This document shows positions 46,961-58,969 of a DNA stretch of 64,000 bases, one piece after another. The position numbers and the translations under genes were made by a program. Where the stretch lies: assembly GCA_905221605.1 (NCBI GenBank), contig CAJNDS010000107.1, positions 93,501-157,500 on the forward strand. Direction: 5' to 3'. Below the pieces are notes generated by a model. That model was not told where the DNA came from and did not search any database. It saw only the letters and a program-made list of their open reading frames with translations. The DNA is from Symbiodinium natans. Its lineage: Eukaryota; Sar; Dinophyceae; Suessiales; Symbiodiniaceae. Position 1 is the stretch's first letter. Every line of letters starts with the position of its first letter.

Positions 46961-47493
46961 CAAGGTCCCACTCAGGTGCTGGCGAGCTTCTTGCCACCCG
47001 CGGGCCAAGGGATTCCGCAGCCTCAAATCAGATTCCCAGCTTTGAGTGCAACAACCATGGTTATGCTGGTGGTGGTCTATGATTATGATTGCCGGCATAT
47101 GGGCATTGGGGTGAACGAACAACCCACTTCCTTAATGCCGTATCGAGCCTCCCTACCAAAAGCCATGGATCCGCTATGACAGCGGAAGGTCTGCACTGGG
47201 AGTCCATCCCGAAAGCACTCCTGCTCCCTTTGTCCCGCTCCACGTAAAGCTTTCAAACCCCTATGGTCTGGACCCGCTCACTGTCACAAGGGTCAGGCCG
47301 AGGCGGTGCGCAATCATAGTCGTACTATTCTGTTGTTATTGTTATTGTCATCGCAACTTCATTGCTGCAATGAGAATGATGTTTAGTATGAGTTACACGG
47401 TTACGCGATTCTACAACCCCAAATTGCCAGACCCCGAACTGTCATACCTTCAATGCACTGCCCAGTCCCGGCATTTTTTCTAAGAGGCTTTAG

Positions 47494-47644
47494 CGTCCAG
47501 CTTTCAAGCGCAGCGAAAGAGGCCTCTGGCAACTCCAAGAGAACCGCTGGCCACCAAGCTTTCACTGCGTGGCAAGAGGACGACCCGAGCACTCAATCTA
47601 ACTCGGCACTTTCTGACGGCTCATGTAGTGACGGCTTCTGTTGA
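47494..47644 (+). CDS. Probable terminal exon downstream of array C, copy 2
   Basis: Counterpart of 19642-19798, starting after TTTAG and ending at TGA 47642-47644. Its reading frame is kept through three indels relative to copy 1. It is Ser-rich and ends S-D-G-F-C. It would be the last exon of whatever gene the preceding array C copy encodes. Confidence 0.42.
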
Positions 47645-50560
47645 CGACCGCACTTGACGTGGGCCGAGTGGGCCGAGCTCGGCAGCTGGCCTTCTACTTC
47701 CGAGTCTTCCGAGCGTGGCCAAAACCGACAGCTGCTACGCTTGAGAGACGAACACCTTCGCCTTCAAAGCCCAAGGTGCCGCCCATCAGGTTTTGCAAAG
47801 GCTTCTAGTGGCAAGGAGCCAAAGAGCACAAAGAGCACCCGGCAAGGCGTGGCCTCTATGCCATGCTGTTTGAGCCTGTTGCTTCTGTTGAAGCTTTAAA
47901 GAGCTTTATTGGAGCGGAGTGCCCTGCATGAGATCTCCAAGGATTCGGGGATTGCCGGTTCGGGCAGGGCGGTTCCACGGCTCGCACAAGTTGTGAGGCC
48001 GTGAGGCCTCAAGCCAAAGCTGCTTAAGATGGCTTCCCGCCCGGGTTGATTCCCGAAAGTGGGTGTGCTCGCGACGGCTCCTCGAGTCTTGCAGCCCCCG
48101 ACCCATGCACTTCTGACGAGGAGTTGAAACTTCCAGTTCAATGTAAACGTCGGACGGAGTTGCCTCTGAACACATCCAAAACAGCAAGACAAAACAACCA
48201 CCACGGCTCAGCATGCCACCGGATCGAGGTGAGAGAGAGAGCGGCAGAGACCTACGCCCGACACCCGGCGATGTAGGGCAGACCCCCGACACCAGCAGAT
48301 GTCTCCGGCCTCCCACAAGAACTTCAGCACCTTGCGTGCCTATGGGCCGAAGCATTTTGTACAGAGGGAGGCTTGACGGACGCAAGCGGAGCCCAGGCAA
48401 GGAAGTGCGTCAGGCCGTCAGGCTCAAGCGAAGATGGCTGAGCTCTGGCACTACCTTCCAACTCAGCACCTTGAGAAGTCAACAGAAACCCTCAGAAACC
48501 CGGCAAATTCGAGAGTTGGGTAATCTACCGCTCAAGCACATGTTGCTGAGCGCTCCGAAGTAGGAATTGGCATGCTGTCGGGTTAGACTCTTAGACCCTG
48601 CCTGACAACCTTGAGCATGAGGATCCTTCTGAGATCTCTTGAAATCCTTCACAGTTTCAGGGTTCCAGCAAGGGCCGAGAACTTTGAAAGTAGCCAGGTG
48701 TCAGCCTCAAAGAAGCCTGAGCCCCTAAAGCCCCCCTTTTCAGTATGGCCTCAAACCCCCGTAAACATCTTTGGCCCCAAAACCTCCACTTCAAGCAAAG
48801 CAAAGTGAAAAAAAGCTCAATCTCAAGCCTTCCGGGTGTAGCGGTTCCAAGGTCTCTTGGGGACTTGGGAGTGGGGCGGCAAAGCCTCAACCGCCTCAAC
48901 CGCCTCAACCCTATCGTCCTTGGAGTTTAGGGCTCGCGTGCACACGACAGCGTCATGTCGTGAGCCCGTCCTTAAACATACAGCCTCTGCCCCCACGACG
49001 TTTTGCTGCACCTTGAGGGTCAGGGTCATCACTTAAGGGCTGGTGACCCAACATCGCTTGAGCGTGGCTGCAAGTTGCACCGCGGTGAGCTGTCGAACAG
49101 AGCCCGCTCAGAGGCCTTTCGAGCCGGTGGCGCCCCTCGTGCTTCCAAGCTTGCCTTGCAAGATGTGACCCTCTCAGTCTCCAATCGCTAGTGCAACCTT
49201 CCTATCGGGAGCCCAGGAACCAGCTCGAGAGAGTCCCAGGAAACTCGTTGGAGAGATCCGTTTCAGGAGGGGAGCTTGGGTAACTTTGGCACACCAAGGG
49301 CTTGAGAACTCCCGCGGCCTTGCCCCGAACCTCTTCGTTGGAGAATTATTTTCCCTGGCGTGGCCGCGGCGCTTCTTGGCTATGTGAAGGACCCTAAGAA
49401 GCCGTGGTTGAAGAGTTTAAGGCAGGGCTTCTGAGCCAGGCTGTCGTGCTGTTGGCTGAAGCGCATGGGAAGATCCGTTCAGGCGGTAGAGCTCGCCCTC
49501 TGCCCTCCGAGCCTTCTGCCTCCTGCACATGGCCACAGAGTCGGGCCTGCTCCCTTGGGAGCGATGTCGGGCGCCTTGTTCTCCCCAAGCTTGTCTCCTT
49601 GCAACATGAGCAGTGACCTTTTCTGCAAACTCCCATCCGAGCCAGAGCAACACGGCCTTGACAGCATCTGCTCGGTGTCTTGCCTGAACTCTAACCTACC
49701 CGCTAAGGGGGCTGCCTACTCCGGTGGTTTGGCCATCCCATCCACAGCAGACCCTTAGGGCCTTAGGGCCATTCAGCAGCAGGATTTCGGCTGACATCGC
49801 TGCCTTAGGAACTGCCAGATGCAGGAAGCTGCGTGCCCCAATTGGACCCCGCACTCAGCTTGCGCCCGAAATGTCGGGGACTTGCAGGCAAACCAATGGT
49901 GAGCCAGGCAGGAGCTTCGAAGGGTCTTGCCACGCAGTGGTTTTTTCGCGGTTCAGCTGCACTTTGACTTTACCTTGTGGCAAGCGCATGTCTGTTTAAG
50001 ACAGGGGCCTCTTGTGAGAGTGGCCACCAGAGCCGATTGCACTGCGATCTCCCCGACTTTTGTAACAAGAGGAAGGCAGGGTTTCGGGTGCTAATGTGCC
50101 AATATCCGTCTCCATTTCTGGGTTGATTTGGCTGGTTGGCCTTGAGACGTTAAATGGCTAGCAGGACCCTCGACGCGAATCCATTTTCCTCCCTTGGCTT
50201 CTGCATCCTGATATTGGCCAAGATGCCTGGCCGTGCGAGGAGGAGTTTGGTGGCTATGACAGCTCTCACGGACGTCACGGACGTCAGGCATTGGCGGCTC
50301 TATTTTCCAAGCCCCTAGTCCTAACATGTTGGGGATACTGCGCGACCTTGGCATCGTAACCTGCAGCTTCAGACCATCAGGTTTCTCGCATCTGGCTTTC
50401 TCGGAACGATTTCCACGGCCCTGAACAAAGTCAACAGGCAGCCCAGGCAGCACAGGCGAAACAGGAGGGCCCCGGGGCAAGGCGTTTCCGCCACTATGCT
50501 GATGTGGAGGCGGATTCGGCGAGAAGTTAAGATGACTTCAGTTAGAAGCGCCCTTGTGCC
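47645..50560. other. Tail of segmental copy 2, no gene recognised
   Basis: Counterpart of 19799-23200 with many indels. The doubled AAGCTTG...TTGCAA module lies near 49144 and 49584. Confidence 0.5.
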
Positions 50561-51303
50561 TTCTGCATGATTTTGTGGCAAATGCCTGCCGGGCTGGGAC
50601 CCCTCTTAAGCTGCTAGATCTGCGCCGTGCCCATGGCATCCTCTGCAGGTGCCCAACAGCAATTCAGGTTTTGTCTTATAAGGTTTTTTAGCCAAGGCCC
50701 TGATTCACTCAGGTGAGGCCAAGAGGGCGTTCCCCAGGGCTCCTGGGAGAATTCATGGGCGACCGTAGCTGGAATCCGGCCTGGAGAGGACTGCGGCGTC
50801 TCTCAGTTCGCCGCATCTCTGGAAGACACAAAGCCACGGCGTTCGGGGGTTCGCCCCCGAAATGTTTTAGGAGTCCTATTTGCAGTCCTAAAGCGCCCAA
50901 GCTGTTTTTGGTGCATGCTGCCACCTTGGATGCCACCGCTCCCAACTTGTTGCTGAAACCAGGGGCCTCGGGCCGTCTGCGCTGCGGGCTTAGCAGTTGT
51001 GTTTGGGGTGTATGTCCGTATGTGTGCAATGTGCGCAGAGGATTGTGCTGACAGGCGCTTGTCCTCCCCCGACAGGGCTCAAGCATTTGCCAGATTTTCT
51101 GCAGCAGCTCCTTCCTGCCGACGCCTCCCGCGTTGCGTTGTCGCGAAAGATTCAGAGAGAGCAGATCACCAGAGCATCCCTCTGCTCGAAGCAGCCCACT
51201 TGGCTGCCAGAAAATCGAGTTGGTCCAGCACTCCTTTGACTCCTTGCACAGTGTCGCGTCTTACAAGGCTTCGATGCGCGTGAGCGACGAGCCTTGATTC
51301 GAT

Positions 51304-51823
51304 GGCCAGATACCCTTGACAGCCCTTGCAGTGCAGAGCCTAGAAATGTGCCTTGAAGGTCCCGTGTTCCCCACCGGTGTGCTGACCACGTCTCGACGTG
51401 AAGCACGCAGCAAGTCACTTTGAATCCACCCTGCCACCGGTGCTTCTTGGCTGGCCTCTTTGCCTGGATCCGTCCAAAAAGTCTCCTGAGGTGTTACTTG
51501 CAAGAAAAGACGTTGCATCGCTACTGCCTCGAACACGAGACCATGAATGCTGGGACGATGCGATGGACACTGGTACTTGTTTTTGACCACGACCAAGTGC
51601 TCCTCGAAGACACACTGGCAGTTGCTGGCTCCATTCCCAAAATTGGTGAACGGCCTTTGAGAATCCCACGATCCCCCGCGTTGACAGCTGTGTACACAGC
51701 ATACCTCTGCCGACGTGAGAGGAGGGGCTCCGCATACTTCTCCACGTCTCAGTACACAGTCTTGCTCATCTTGCTCATATCGAGCTCTGCTGAGACATCG
51801 GGATCCCGTGAAACCCAACCCTT
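51304..51823. other. Second copy of the 520-base near-identical block
   Basis: Partner of 23908-24427. Homology drops abruptly at its right end, where copy 1 carries about 240 extra bases. Confidence 0.8.
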
Positions 51824-54800
51824 CGGCGTCGAAGTACCTCTACGCTATTTTTGTTAAGCGTTTTTCCAGGGCTTCACTTCGCAAGAATGGCACCCCGCTT
51901 CGGCACGACTCCAGCATACGCCTCTGCACTCAAACCACCGCAATCCCTGTGCAGGTGCCACATCTAGGTGAAAAGAGCACCGGGAGCGCCTGAGGCCGAT
52001 CGGGTACTGAGTGTTTCAGATTCTGTAGTTGTAGGTCCTCATTGCTCCTGCTTGCAGCTGCAGCGGGTGGAGATGTGGAGATTCCGTCTTGGCCCAGGAA
52101 GAAGCTGAAGCCGTCCAGGGTGCGATTGTCTGCTTAGGGCCCCGAGCGTCGCGCCCTACTCGACCTCTAGAGAGCTCGACTCATGCACCCCTCCGTGGAC
52201 CCGGGGCTCAAGTCACAAAGGGGCCGGAACATGAGCTGACGCTGGGCCGTGAGCTCGAGGACCTTCCGGACCTTCCGTGCGACTCCGACGTGTGTCCACA
52301 AAGTGTCTCCAATCCGTGGTGCTCAATTGGTTCAACTGGCCATGTCTGGCCTTTGGACCAGTTCGGCTCTTCGAGGGCAGGGCCACGGAACACGCCGCAG
52401 AGCGCATGTGCCGCAGATGCTATACACGCGGTCTTCTGCATAGAAAAAAGTGGCTCTACGTGTCTTCTGCAGCTCACTGGCAAAAGCACATCGCGGGCGA
52501 GAAGGGTTTTGGAGTCAGAGGGATTCCCAATCTCTTTCATGGCCACACTGATCCCTGTCAGATTGAGCAGCTAACACGAATATCCGCAAAGGAGCCCTTA
52601 GGGGCCCTCTGATCTTCTGATCTTGGACCGCCCATGCGTCGCAGTTCCCGCACCACATCGCACCACCTTAGAATTGCCCTCAGCAAGGGGGGAGCAGAGA
52701 GGCTCGGCAGGGCGGAAGCGCTGTGAGTGCCTCTTACGCCGCACCCTTCAGTGATTCACGCTCCCCTCAGCAGCCCAGCCTCCAGCCACGCTACTCCGGG
52801 CTTGTGGATGACCGCCAGAAGACAACAAAGGCTCCCCAAATGCAATGCCTGATCTGCCTGGCGGAAGCCTCGCCCCAGGTGCAGATGGACGCATCGATTC
52901 TTCGTAGCGTTGCAGATTTCCTGGTCCACTTGCCCTGTGACCCGTGCACCGCGAGCTCAGTGGACCGAGCCTGATACCGAACTCCATCGCACCGAGGTGC
53001 TGACGCGCAAATTGGGGAAGCCTCATGGCTCTCAAGGCCTGGAAGCCCTGGAAGCTGCAGAGCTCAGAAGAAGTCGAAGCAGCAGAAGTCGAAGGCCCTG
53101 AAACACAACTTCCGTTGAATCGGCTTCGCCTTCGCAAGGCAACCTTGGAAAGGCCGCTTCATCACAGCCTCCGCGCCCCCCTGCTAGGGCTAGTTCCGTG
53201 CAAGCGAATCTCGCGAGGGGGCGGAGAGATGCGGAGAGATGCGGTGAGAACCGGCGCCCGTGGTGGCAATATAAGGAGCCAGGTTAGCGTTGCACGTGAC
53301 TTTCCTCGAGCCTCACCTCAATCGGTGCTTCGGCCGTGAGGATGCGCCGGCCCCTTGATCAGGGTAGCACGCGGACTTCCGTGGTGCCGAAAGGGCGCCA
53401 CGCCTGCTTCAAGGACATGAAAACGCGTCGCAGGGAGGCACCTTCACGCGAAGCACAAGCCGTGCAGGGCCGCAGGGGTCCCGTATTTGGAGACGTTGCT
53501 GGGAAGTGCGCGCAGTGCGCCCGTCCCCTGCCTCCGCTCTCGACCAAGGCTGCACGGAACTCGCACGTTCTCTTTCTTGGAGCCGCCGCGGCTGCACGTG
53601 GGCGGCGCGTGGCGCCCTGAGGCGCCTTCAGCGCTTCAGGCTCATGGGGCCGAGCTCCGGCGTTGAGCTCTGGCTTCCCGAAGGCCGCTGCTCCCTTTGC
53701 TCCTTTGCTTCTGCAAACTTCCGTTCTTCAACAGTAGCCCTTTGTCATCCGTCGGCCGAGTGTCTCAGGCGTGGCCTCGGACGGCGGTCGTCCGGAGTTT
53801 GTGTGCGGCGGCCCCGCCTGCGGTGCCAGTGTTTGGGGCCCTTGAGGCAGAGGCAGAGGCTGAGGACTCGGAGGTTTGCTGCACTTCATCTCATGGCATC
53901 TCAGCTCCCCAAGCGTGCTGGCTCACTCTGTTTACAAAAGGGCGCTCTGTTTAGAGAGCTTGGTGCTGGAACCAGGGGAAGGTAGCTTGTCTTTGAACTC
54001 TTTGAGCTTCACGTGCTGCTCATATTGCTCATGCCCGCCATGTGGGCGGTCTCCTCATCGCATCGGAGGCAAACGGTTGAGGCGATCAGCCCGGAGACCT
54101 TCGCCCAAACGCTTTCTCTTGCCTTATATGCCTTCAGCCCAAGCCGCATGCGTTCGGCGTGCAGCTCCACAAGCTCTCAGCACTCTCCGCGGGCGCCGTG
54201 GGCGATGCCCGTAGGGTACTTGCCAGGCCTGCGGCCGTGTTTTGAGGCGACAGCTTGCCGAGGAAGCGTCGTGAGAATCCCATCCAGGTGCAGCCGCAGG
54301 AGCAGCTCTGGTCTTCAGCGCTGAGGCGCTTCCTGCCTACCGTGCGAAAAGCTCTCTCCTCAAGCCGAGGAAAGCTTCCACAGGGTGCAGGCTTGAAGGC
54401 TTGACGGGCACCCGGGCTGACGTCTGCGCGATGGCTCTCCCGAGCGGCAGTTCGCCGCCGCACTTCTGTGCAGTCGTGACGAGTCCTTTGCATCGCAAGA
54501 AGACAACTTGTCTTGTAGTCCTTTCCGGATGCCCGTCCCTGCGCCCTGCCACCAGGGTACCTGCTCGGCGACGGCTCAGTAAGAAACATGGATGTGCCGG
54601 CTGTCAATGGAAGCAGCAGCAGAAGTGCAACGTGCGCCGCCATCCTGACACCAAGTCTCCGTGCAGGTTCGCAGGAACGCCCCGCCCCATCGCCAACGCA
54701 GCGATGTCACAGGGTGACGGCTCCTGATGCAGTGGCACCACGCTCCATGCAAAAGTTACTTTAAACTAACGTCAAGAAATTTGGGTCCGATCCCATTCTT

Positions 54801-55777
54801 GCCATCCTCCTCTTGAGCCAACCGTGCAGCCATTTGAGGATCCAAGTGTTGGAGAGCACGCGAGCGTTCGCCACGCTAGCATTCGCCTAAGAGCCTGCGT
54901 GCCTCTTGCTGAGCCTGTCGCGGAGCGAGGTGGAGCCTGTTTCGGCGCCGTTTTGCGTGACCTGGAAGACGATGGCCGGGTTGTGCAGACAAAGCCGAGT
55001 GCCGCCAGAGGTTTCCAGGCGCTGCGCGGCGGGCGACAGGCGACGTCCACGGCGCCCCGTCTGTGCTCTCTCTGCCAGGCAAAGCCTTCGAGCCTTACGA
55101 GGGCTTTCCCCCCCGCCTCCACCAGGTTCTCGATGTCTCCTCTCGCCTCTCTGCATACGCGGACACCCCCTTTAGCACCCTTTGATGCCTTGAGCCTTGC
55201 AAGGGCCTCCGTGTGGGAGGAGCGCACAGGCTTGCCCGGCTCCTACACGTAGCTCACATGGATACGGCGCTCATGGTCCTCCGTTGATGGAAGTCGATGC
55301 CGTCATCTGGACGGGGCTCTGGGCGCAATCAGAGCCAAGATCATTTCTGCTTCTGAAATCGAAGTTCCTGCCTTACCTTCTCCCCTTCATTTCCAGCAGG
55401 CTCTGCCCTGGCATGCCGCGCGGCGCCACAGAGAAGGCTCATATCGTGGCTTCTGGAACTGTAGACTTCAGATCACCAAGATGCAAAGAACATGTTAACA
55501 AACAGATGGACTTTCTGACATGATGCCGCTTCCAAAGCTCCAGCTCGCATCTCCTTGCCAGCTGTAAGGCACTGTCAGGCTAGAGGGGCCGTGGAGGTAG
55601 CGGCGGCACAGCCGGTGCCTGTCGACCTTCAAGAGGCAGGGAGGGGAGAGCGGATGTTGTAGTTTGCACTCGATGCAGGCAGCAGCATGTCGAAAACGGT
55701 GCTTCTTGTTTCGGCCGGTGTTGTTGCTTTGTATGTTTCGGGTTTCAGGTGACGAGCATGCAACCCAGTTGAAGCTT

Positions 55778-55802
55778 TGAAAACCCTAAACCCTAAACCC
55801 TC
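55778..55802 (-). repeat. Telomere-like CCCTAAA tract just after segmental copy 2
   Basis: Three units of CCCTAAA lie about 65 bases after the homology end at 55716. With the tract at 4328, telomere-like repeats border the outer left end of copy 1 and the outer right end of copy 2. Confidence 0.85.
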
Positions 55803-55999
55803 TTCCAAGAGCTACGAGAGAGGAGAGAGCGAGAGGAGAGCGTCCTCAGGTTGCGTCAGTTGCTAACTTCTTTCGGGGGGAGGCGCTTCAGTTGAGGCAA
55901 ACGTTGCACAACCTACGGGTGCGAGGCCTTCAAATGAAGACTCATCAATTGAAAACTATGTGTGTCCAGCTCGACAGGCATGAGCCCACGTTGTAGGAA

Positions 56000-56281
56000 A
56001 TGAATGGGACAGGGTCCGGAAGGCTGAAAAGGGCGTCCTCAACCTTACGGCAAAAAGTCATGCTAGTGACTCGAGTTACAGATGTCCAAAGACGAGTTAC
56101 TCCGACAGAAAGGGTCCTCTCGTTCAAAGTTTTCCAGGCATCCTGTTTAGCCTTCAACTACAAGCCCCTTGCTCTTTTCGCCAATCTCATGCGCTCTGCA
56201 CTTGAAAACAAAAATCTTTTGAGAGTCAGAGAGTTCATGGAGGGTTTCATGCCGGCTCAGTGTGTCGGATTTCCTTCTTGA
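56000..56281 (+). CDS. Unassigned 93-codon reading frame
   Basis: Open from an ATG at 56000 to TGA 56279-56281. The second half has varied composition (S-F-K-V-F-Q-A-S-C-L-A-F-N-Y-K) with no low-complexity bias. No motif is recognised, and no second copy exists to test it. It could be an exon end or chance. Confidence 0.2.
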   Translation: MNGTGSGRLKRASSTLRQKVMLVTRVTDVQRRVTPTERVLSFKVFQASCLAFNYKPLALFANLMRSALENKNLLRVREFMEGFMPAQCVGFPS

Positions 56282-56519
56282 CAACCCAAGTGACCAAGTG
56301 AAGTGAAAGAGCTTGCAGACAAAAAATCTGATTGGAGTCTGGAACACGAGTGCGGACAGGCGTCACATCGGCTTTCTGCCGACAAACTTTTCTGCGAGAG
56401 GGATCGGACACATGTTGCCCCACACGACATGAAGGCACGAGAAAAACCACGAAACGCAAGCAAGATACCGCATGTCGCGGCACGACAACAATAATACTGC
56501 AGAGAAAATAAAACTAAAG

Positions 56520-56720
56520 ACACAAGGGCAAGAACACGCAGACACGGTGCGAAGGCGCATGCAGGAGCAAAGACACGACACGAAGACACGAGGGATGCGA
56601 CACGAAAACGCGACACGAAGACACGAGGACACAACACGAACGCGCGACACGAAGACGAACACGACATGAACACACACGAAGACACGACACGGAGACACGA
56701 CACATGAAGGTCCGATACAG
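56520..56720. repeat. Minisatellite of ACACGAAGACACGA units
   Basis: The words GACACGA, CACGAAGACACGAG and CGCGACACGAAGACG recur for 200 bases. They create a spurious 202-codon frame on the minus strand rich in Ser, Cys, Arg and Val. Confidence 0.9.
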
Positions 56721-57281
56721 AGACACTACCCATGAAGGTCCAAAAGCGACGAGAATCCTTGAGGCAGCACACTTTGAAGCTGGCTTCGGGGGGTGCTTTG
56801 ACGATGCGCCGAAACGTAGAGCTAGGCTGCCACAGCTTCAGTGCACTCCATCCCCAGACCTTCAACCCAAGCGAACCCTTCTGCTTCCGGAAAAGAAGCG
56901 GTTGGGTAGTAAAATTTTTAAAATGTAGTAAAGTAGGACCACGGCTCGCGCGGCCGCCATGTCTCGTGTAGCTGGTGGTTGGGATATGATGGGAGTGCAG
57001 GTTGCAGTTTTACAGCACTGCATGGAGTTGCCGCACGCCTGACAATGCTGTAGCTTGATGTTACAGAAGTCGAGCACCTCGAACTAGTTCTAACACCTCG
57101 ACAGAGCGCATACTTCCAAACTGGAGAAGCGGGGCGATCGGATCGTCGTAGGGCGGGGGAATAGCGGGGCAGCCCATCCATGCCGACTTTGCGTGAGTCA
57201 GGGCATGTCGCCTCGTTTCGAGGCTTCCCAGAGCTGCCACGTTGCAAGCAGTTTGCAAAAATTCCGTGTGAGGCTGCTTAG

Positions 57282-57450
57282 TTGGAAGTTGCTCTTGGCT
57301 CCATCGCTGATGTTTTCCCGGATTGGCTTTCTTGCGCGACCCAAGCGAAGAAGGCACTTCGCACAAACAAACGAAAAACGAAGCAGCTTTTAATTGGCAA
57401 GGCAGTTGGGATCACGGCTTTCAGAAGGGGCACCTCATTTCTCATGGTAA
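57282..57450 (+). CDS. Possible exon, product unknown
   Basis: After a GCTTAG acceptor-like site the plus frame reads L-E-V-A-L-G-S-I-A-D-V-F-P-D-W-L, continues through a lysine-rich stretch, and includes L-L-I-G-K-A-V-G-I-T-A-F. A GT donor at 57451 (AAAAG|GTATCC) would end it, otherwise it stops at TAA 57468-57470. Composition is typical of protein. No family recognised and no duplicate available. Confidence 0.25.
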
Positions 57451-57465
57451 AAGGTATCCCTGAAA

Positions 57466-57580
57466 CTTAAACCCTAAACCCAAGGGCTGGGAGGTCGGAG
57501 ATCCGGGAATCCAATGAGTTCGGGTTGAGGGTTAAGGGGTTAGGATTTAGGGTTAAATTAGGGCCAGGGTCTAGGGATCC
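57466..57580. repeat. Telomere-like tracts in both orientations
   Basis: CCCTAAACCC at 57471 is followed about 50 bases later by GGGTTGAGGGTTAAGGGGTT and TTTAGGGTTAAATTAGGG variants. The tracts face each other. Confidence 0.8.
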
Positions 57581-57635
57581 TATGTCTCCACAACCTCGTT
57601 GCAATGATTGTGCTGGTAGCTAGTTGCTGTCAGAT

Positions 57636-57963
57636 TCCGAGGACTCAGGATTTCACTGGGGCCTTCATGGGGCACTGCGTTTCGGCGAGCTTCGGCTCAA
57701 GAATCGCAGCTCAGTTAAAGGCGACCTTCTCGCTTTAAACGGCAGTCAAAGTCATATGGCTTTTCAAGATGCGGGCAGAACTGGACTGCAAGAGACTGCG
57801 CTTAAGGTCAGCTCTCTGAGTTCTGGTCCCTATGTGGGTCCTGTTTCTGCAATTCGGCCTTCAATGGAGCTGGGTGTGGGCTACTTAGCCGGCGCTCTGG
57901 CAGCCAGCGGTACAGCTCGCAACTCAGGCTTCGGTTGTGAGAGGGACGCCGCTGTCATTGGGG
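57636..57963 (+). CDS. Possible exon in a 229-codon open stretch
   Basis: A plus-strand frame is open from 57624 to 58313 without an ATG near its start. It could begin after the AG at 57631 or nearby and end at a GGG|GTCAGT donor near 57960. The stretch S-E-D-S-G-F-H-W-G-L through L-G-V-G-Y-L-A-G-A-L-A-A has balanced composition. Beyond 58020 the frame runs into a CT microsatellite and is meaningless there. No domain recognised. Confidence 0.3.
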
Positions 57964-58019
57964 TCAGTCTTAAGTGGTCGGTGCCTGCTCTGCATCGGCA
58001 ACCAAGAGCTTCATCCTGC

Positions 58020-58076
58020 TGCCTCTGGCTCTGTCTCTCTATCTCTCCTTCCATCCTTCTCTCCTTCTCTCTTTCT

Positions 58077-58107
<31 letters not shown>

Positions 58108-58155
58108 CTTTTCTTTCTCTCTCGCTCTCTCTCTCGCTCGCTCTCTCTTCTCTTT
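58020..58155. repeat. CT-rich microsatellite
   Basis: A polypyrimidine stretch of CT, CTTT and CTCC words, including an uninterrupted CT run around 58080-58107. It could adopt a triplex. Confidence 0.95.
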
Positions 58156-58305
58156 GTCTGCGAGTAGAAGGAGCATCAAGAGATCGTGCACTGGATTGCG
58201 CTGCAGATTCCAGGTTCCCTCGGCCCTCCTTCCACTTCCATGTCTTTGTACGTATGTGCTGGCCAAGCTGCAACTGCGACTTGGCAGCACGTGGGGCCGA
58301 GTCGA

Positions 58306-58393
58306 AACCCTAAGCCCTAAGCACCCTATAAACCCTATAAACCCTACAAACCCCATTAACCCTATAAGCCCTCCATCAACCCTATAAAACACA
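58306..58393 (-). repeat. Degenerate telomere-like CCCTATAAA repeats
   Basis: Units CCCTAAG, CCCTATAAA, CCCTACAAA, CCCCATTAA and CCCTATAAG follow one another. The nine-base variants show drift from the seven-base unit. Confidence 0.8.
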
Positions 58394-58504
58394 CACAAAC
58401 GCTCTCCCCCCCAAGTAAACACATAAGCCCTTGTCCGGCAGCTCCCTGAGGCACTGGTTCAGGGAGCTTGAGGAGCTCTATTGGCAGGAGGTGCGGCTCT
58501 CAAG

Positions 58505-58712
58505 TTCACATGGGGGGGGTTGTTGGAAGATCATGGTCTCTTTTGGGGTTTGGGGTCTGTGGGGGTGGGGTGGGGTGGTTAGGGTTGAGGGTTTTTGGGG
58601 TTGTCAGAAACCGATGGTCTCTTCGGGAGGGGGGGGATATAAATGATGGTCCTTTAGGTTCACGACTCAGCCTTGAAGTCGAGATTTAGGGTTTGGGGTT
58701 TGGGGAGAGATG
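58505..58712 (+). repeat. G-rich telomere-like region with GGGTTTGGGG words
   Basis: The strand carries many runs of three or more G spaced by TTT, TTAG or TG, with two GATCATGGTCTC or GATGGTCTCTTC direct repeats near 58530 and 58612. It has G-quadruplex potential. Confidence 0.75.
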
Positions 58713-58925
58713 TCTGCGGTAGACTCCAGGATCACGAATTCTCGGGGGAAGCACCTGCGTTAGTCACGAGAAGCTAGCTCCTTTGGAGCTTGCGGAAGTT
58801 GTTGTTTCTCTTCTTGTTTCGGGGCAAATAGGACTTGAGGGGCCTAAATCCCTGATATCTCTTGTATTTGACGTCTGGGCGGGGCCCCTGCTGGTTGCAG
58901 TTGAGGGTCTCGATTAGGGTGGGGA

Positions 58926-58928
<3 letters not shown>

Positions 58929-58960
<32 letters not shown>
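58929..58960. repeat. Uninterrupted run of 32 G
   Basis: The run follows GGGGAGGAG, extending the G-rich tract to about 40 bases. On the minus strand it gives a polyproline frame that should not be taken as protein. Length is likely variable and hard to sequence. Confidence 0.95.
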
Positions 58961-58969
58961 CGGATGGCC

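Larger units (their letters stand above)
35085..55716 (+). repeat. Segmental duplication, copy 2 (about 20.6 kb)
   Basis: Direct, collinear counterpart of 4400-29310. Example anchor pairs (copy 1 / copy 2): 5430/35835, 7320/38201, 12880/41170, 14380/42325, 19642/47494, 23908/51304, 26368/52791, 28307/54773 and 29270/55670. Divergence is mosaic: most segments differ at many sites while a few blocks are nearly identical. Confidence 0.9.

Noticed and set aside
56257-56865. 202-codon minus-strand frame rich in Cys, Ser, Arg and Val
   Set aside because: Most of it is translated from the ACACGAAGACACGA minisatellite.
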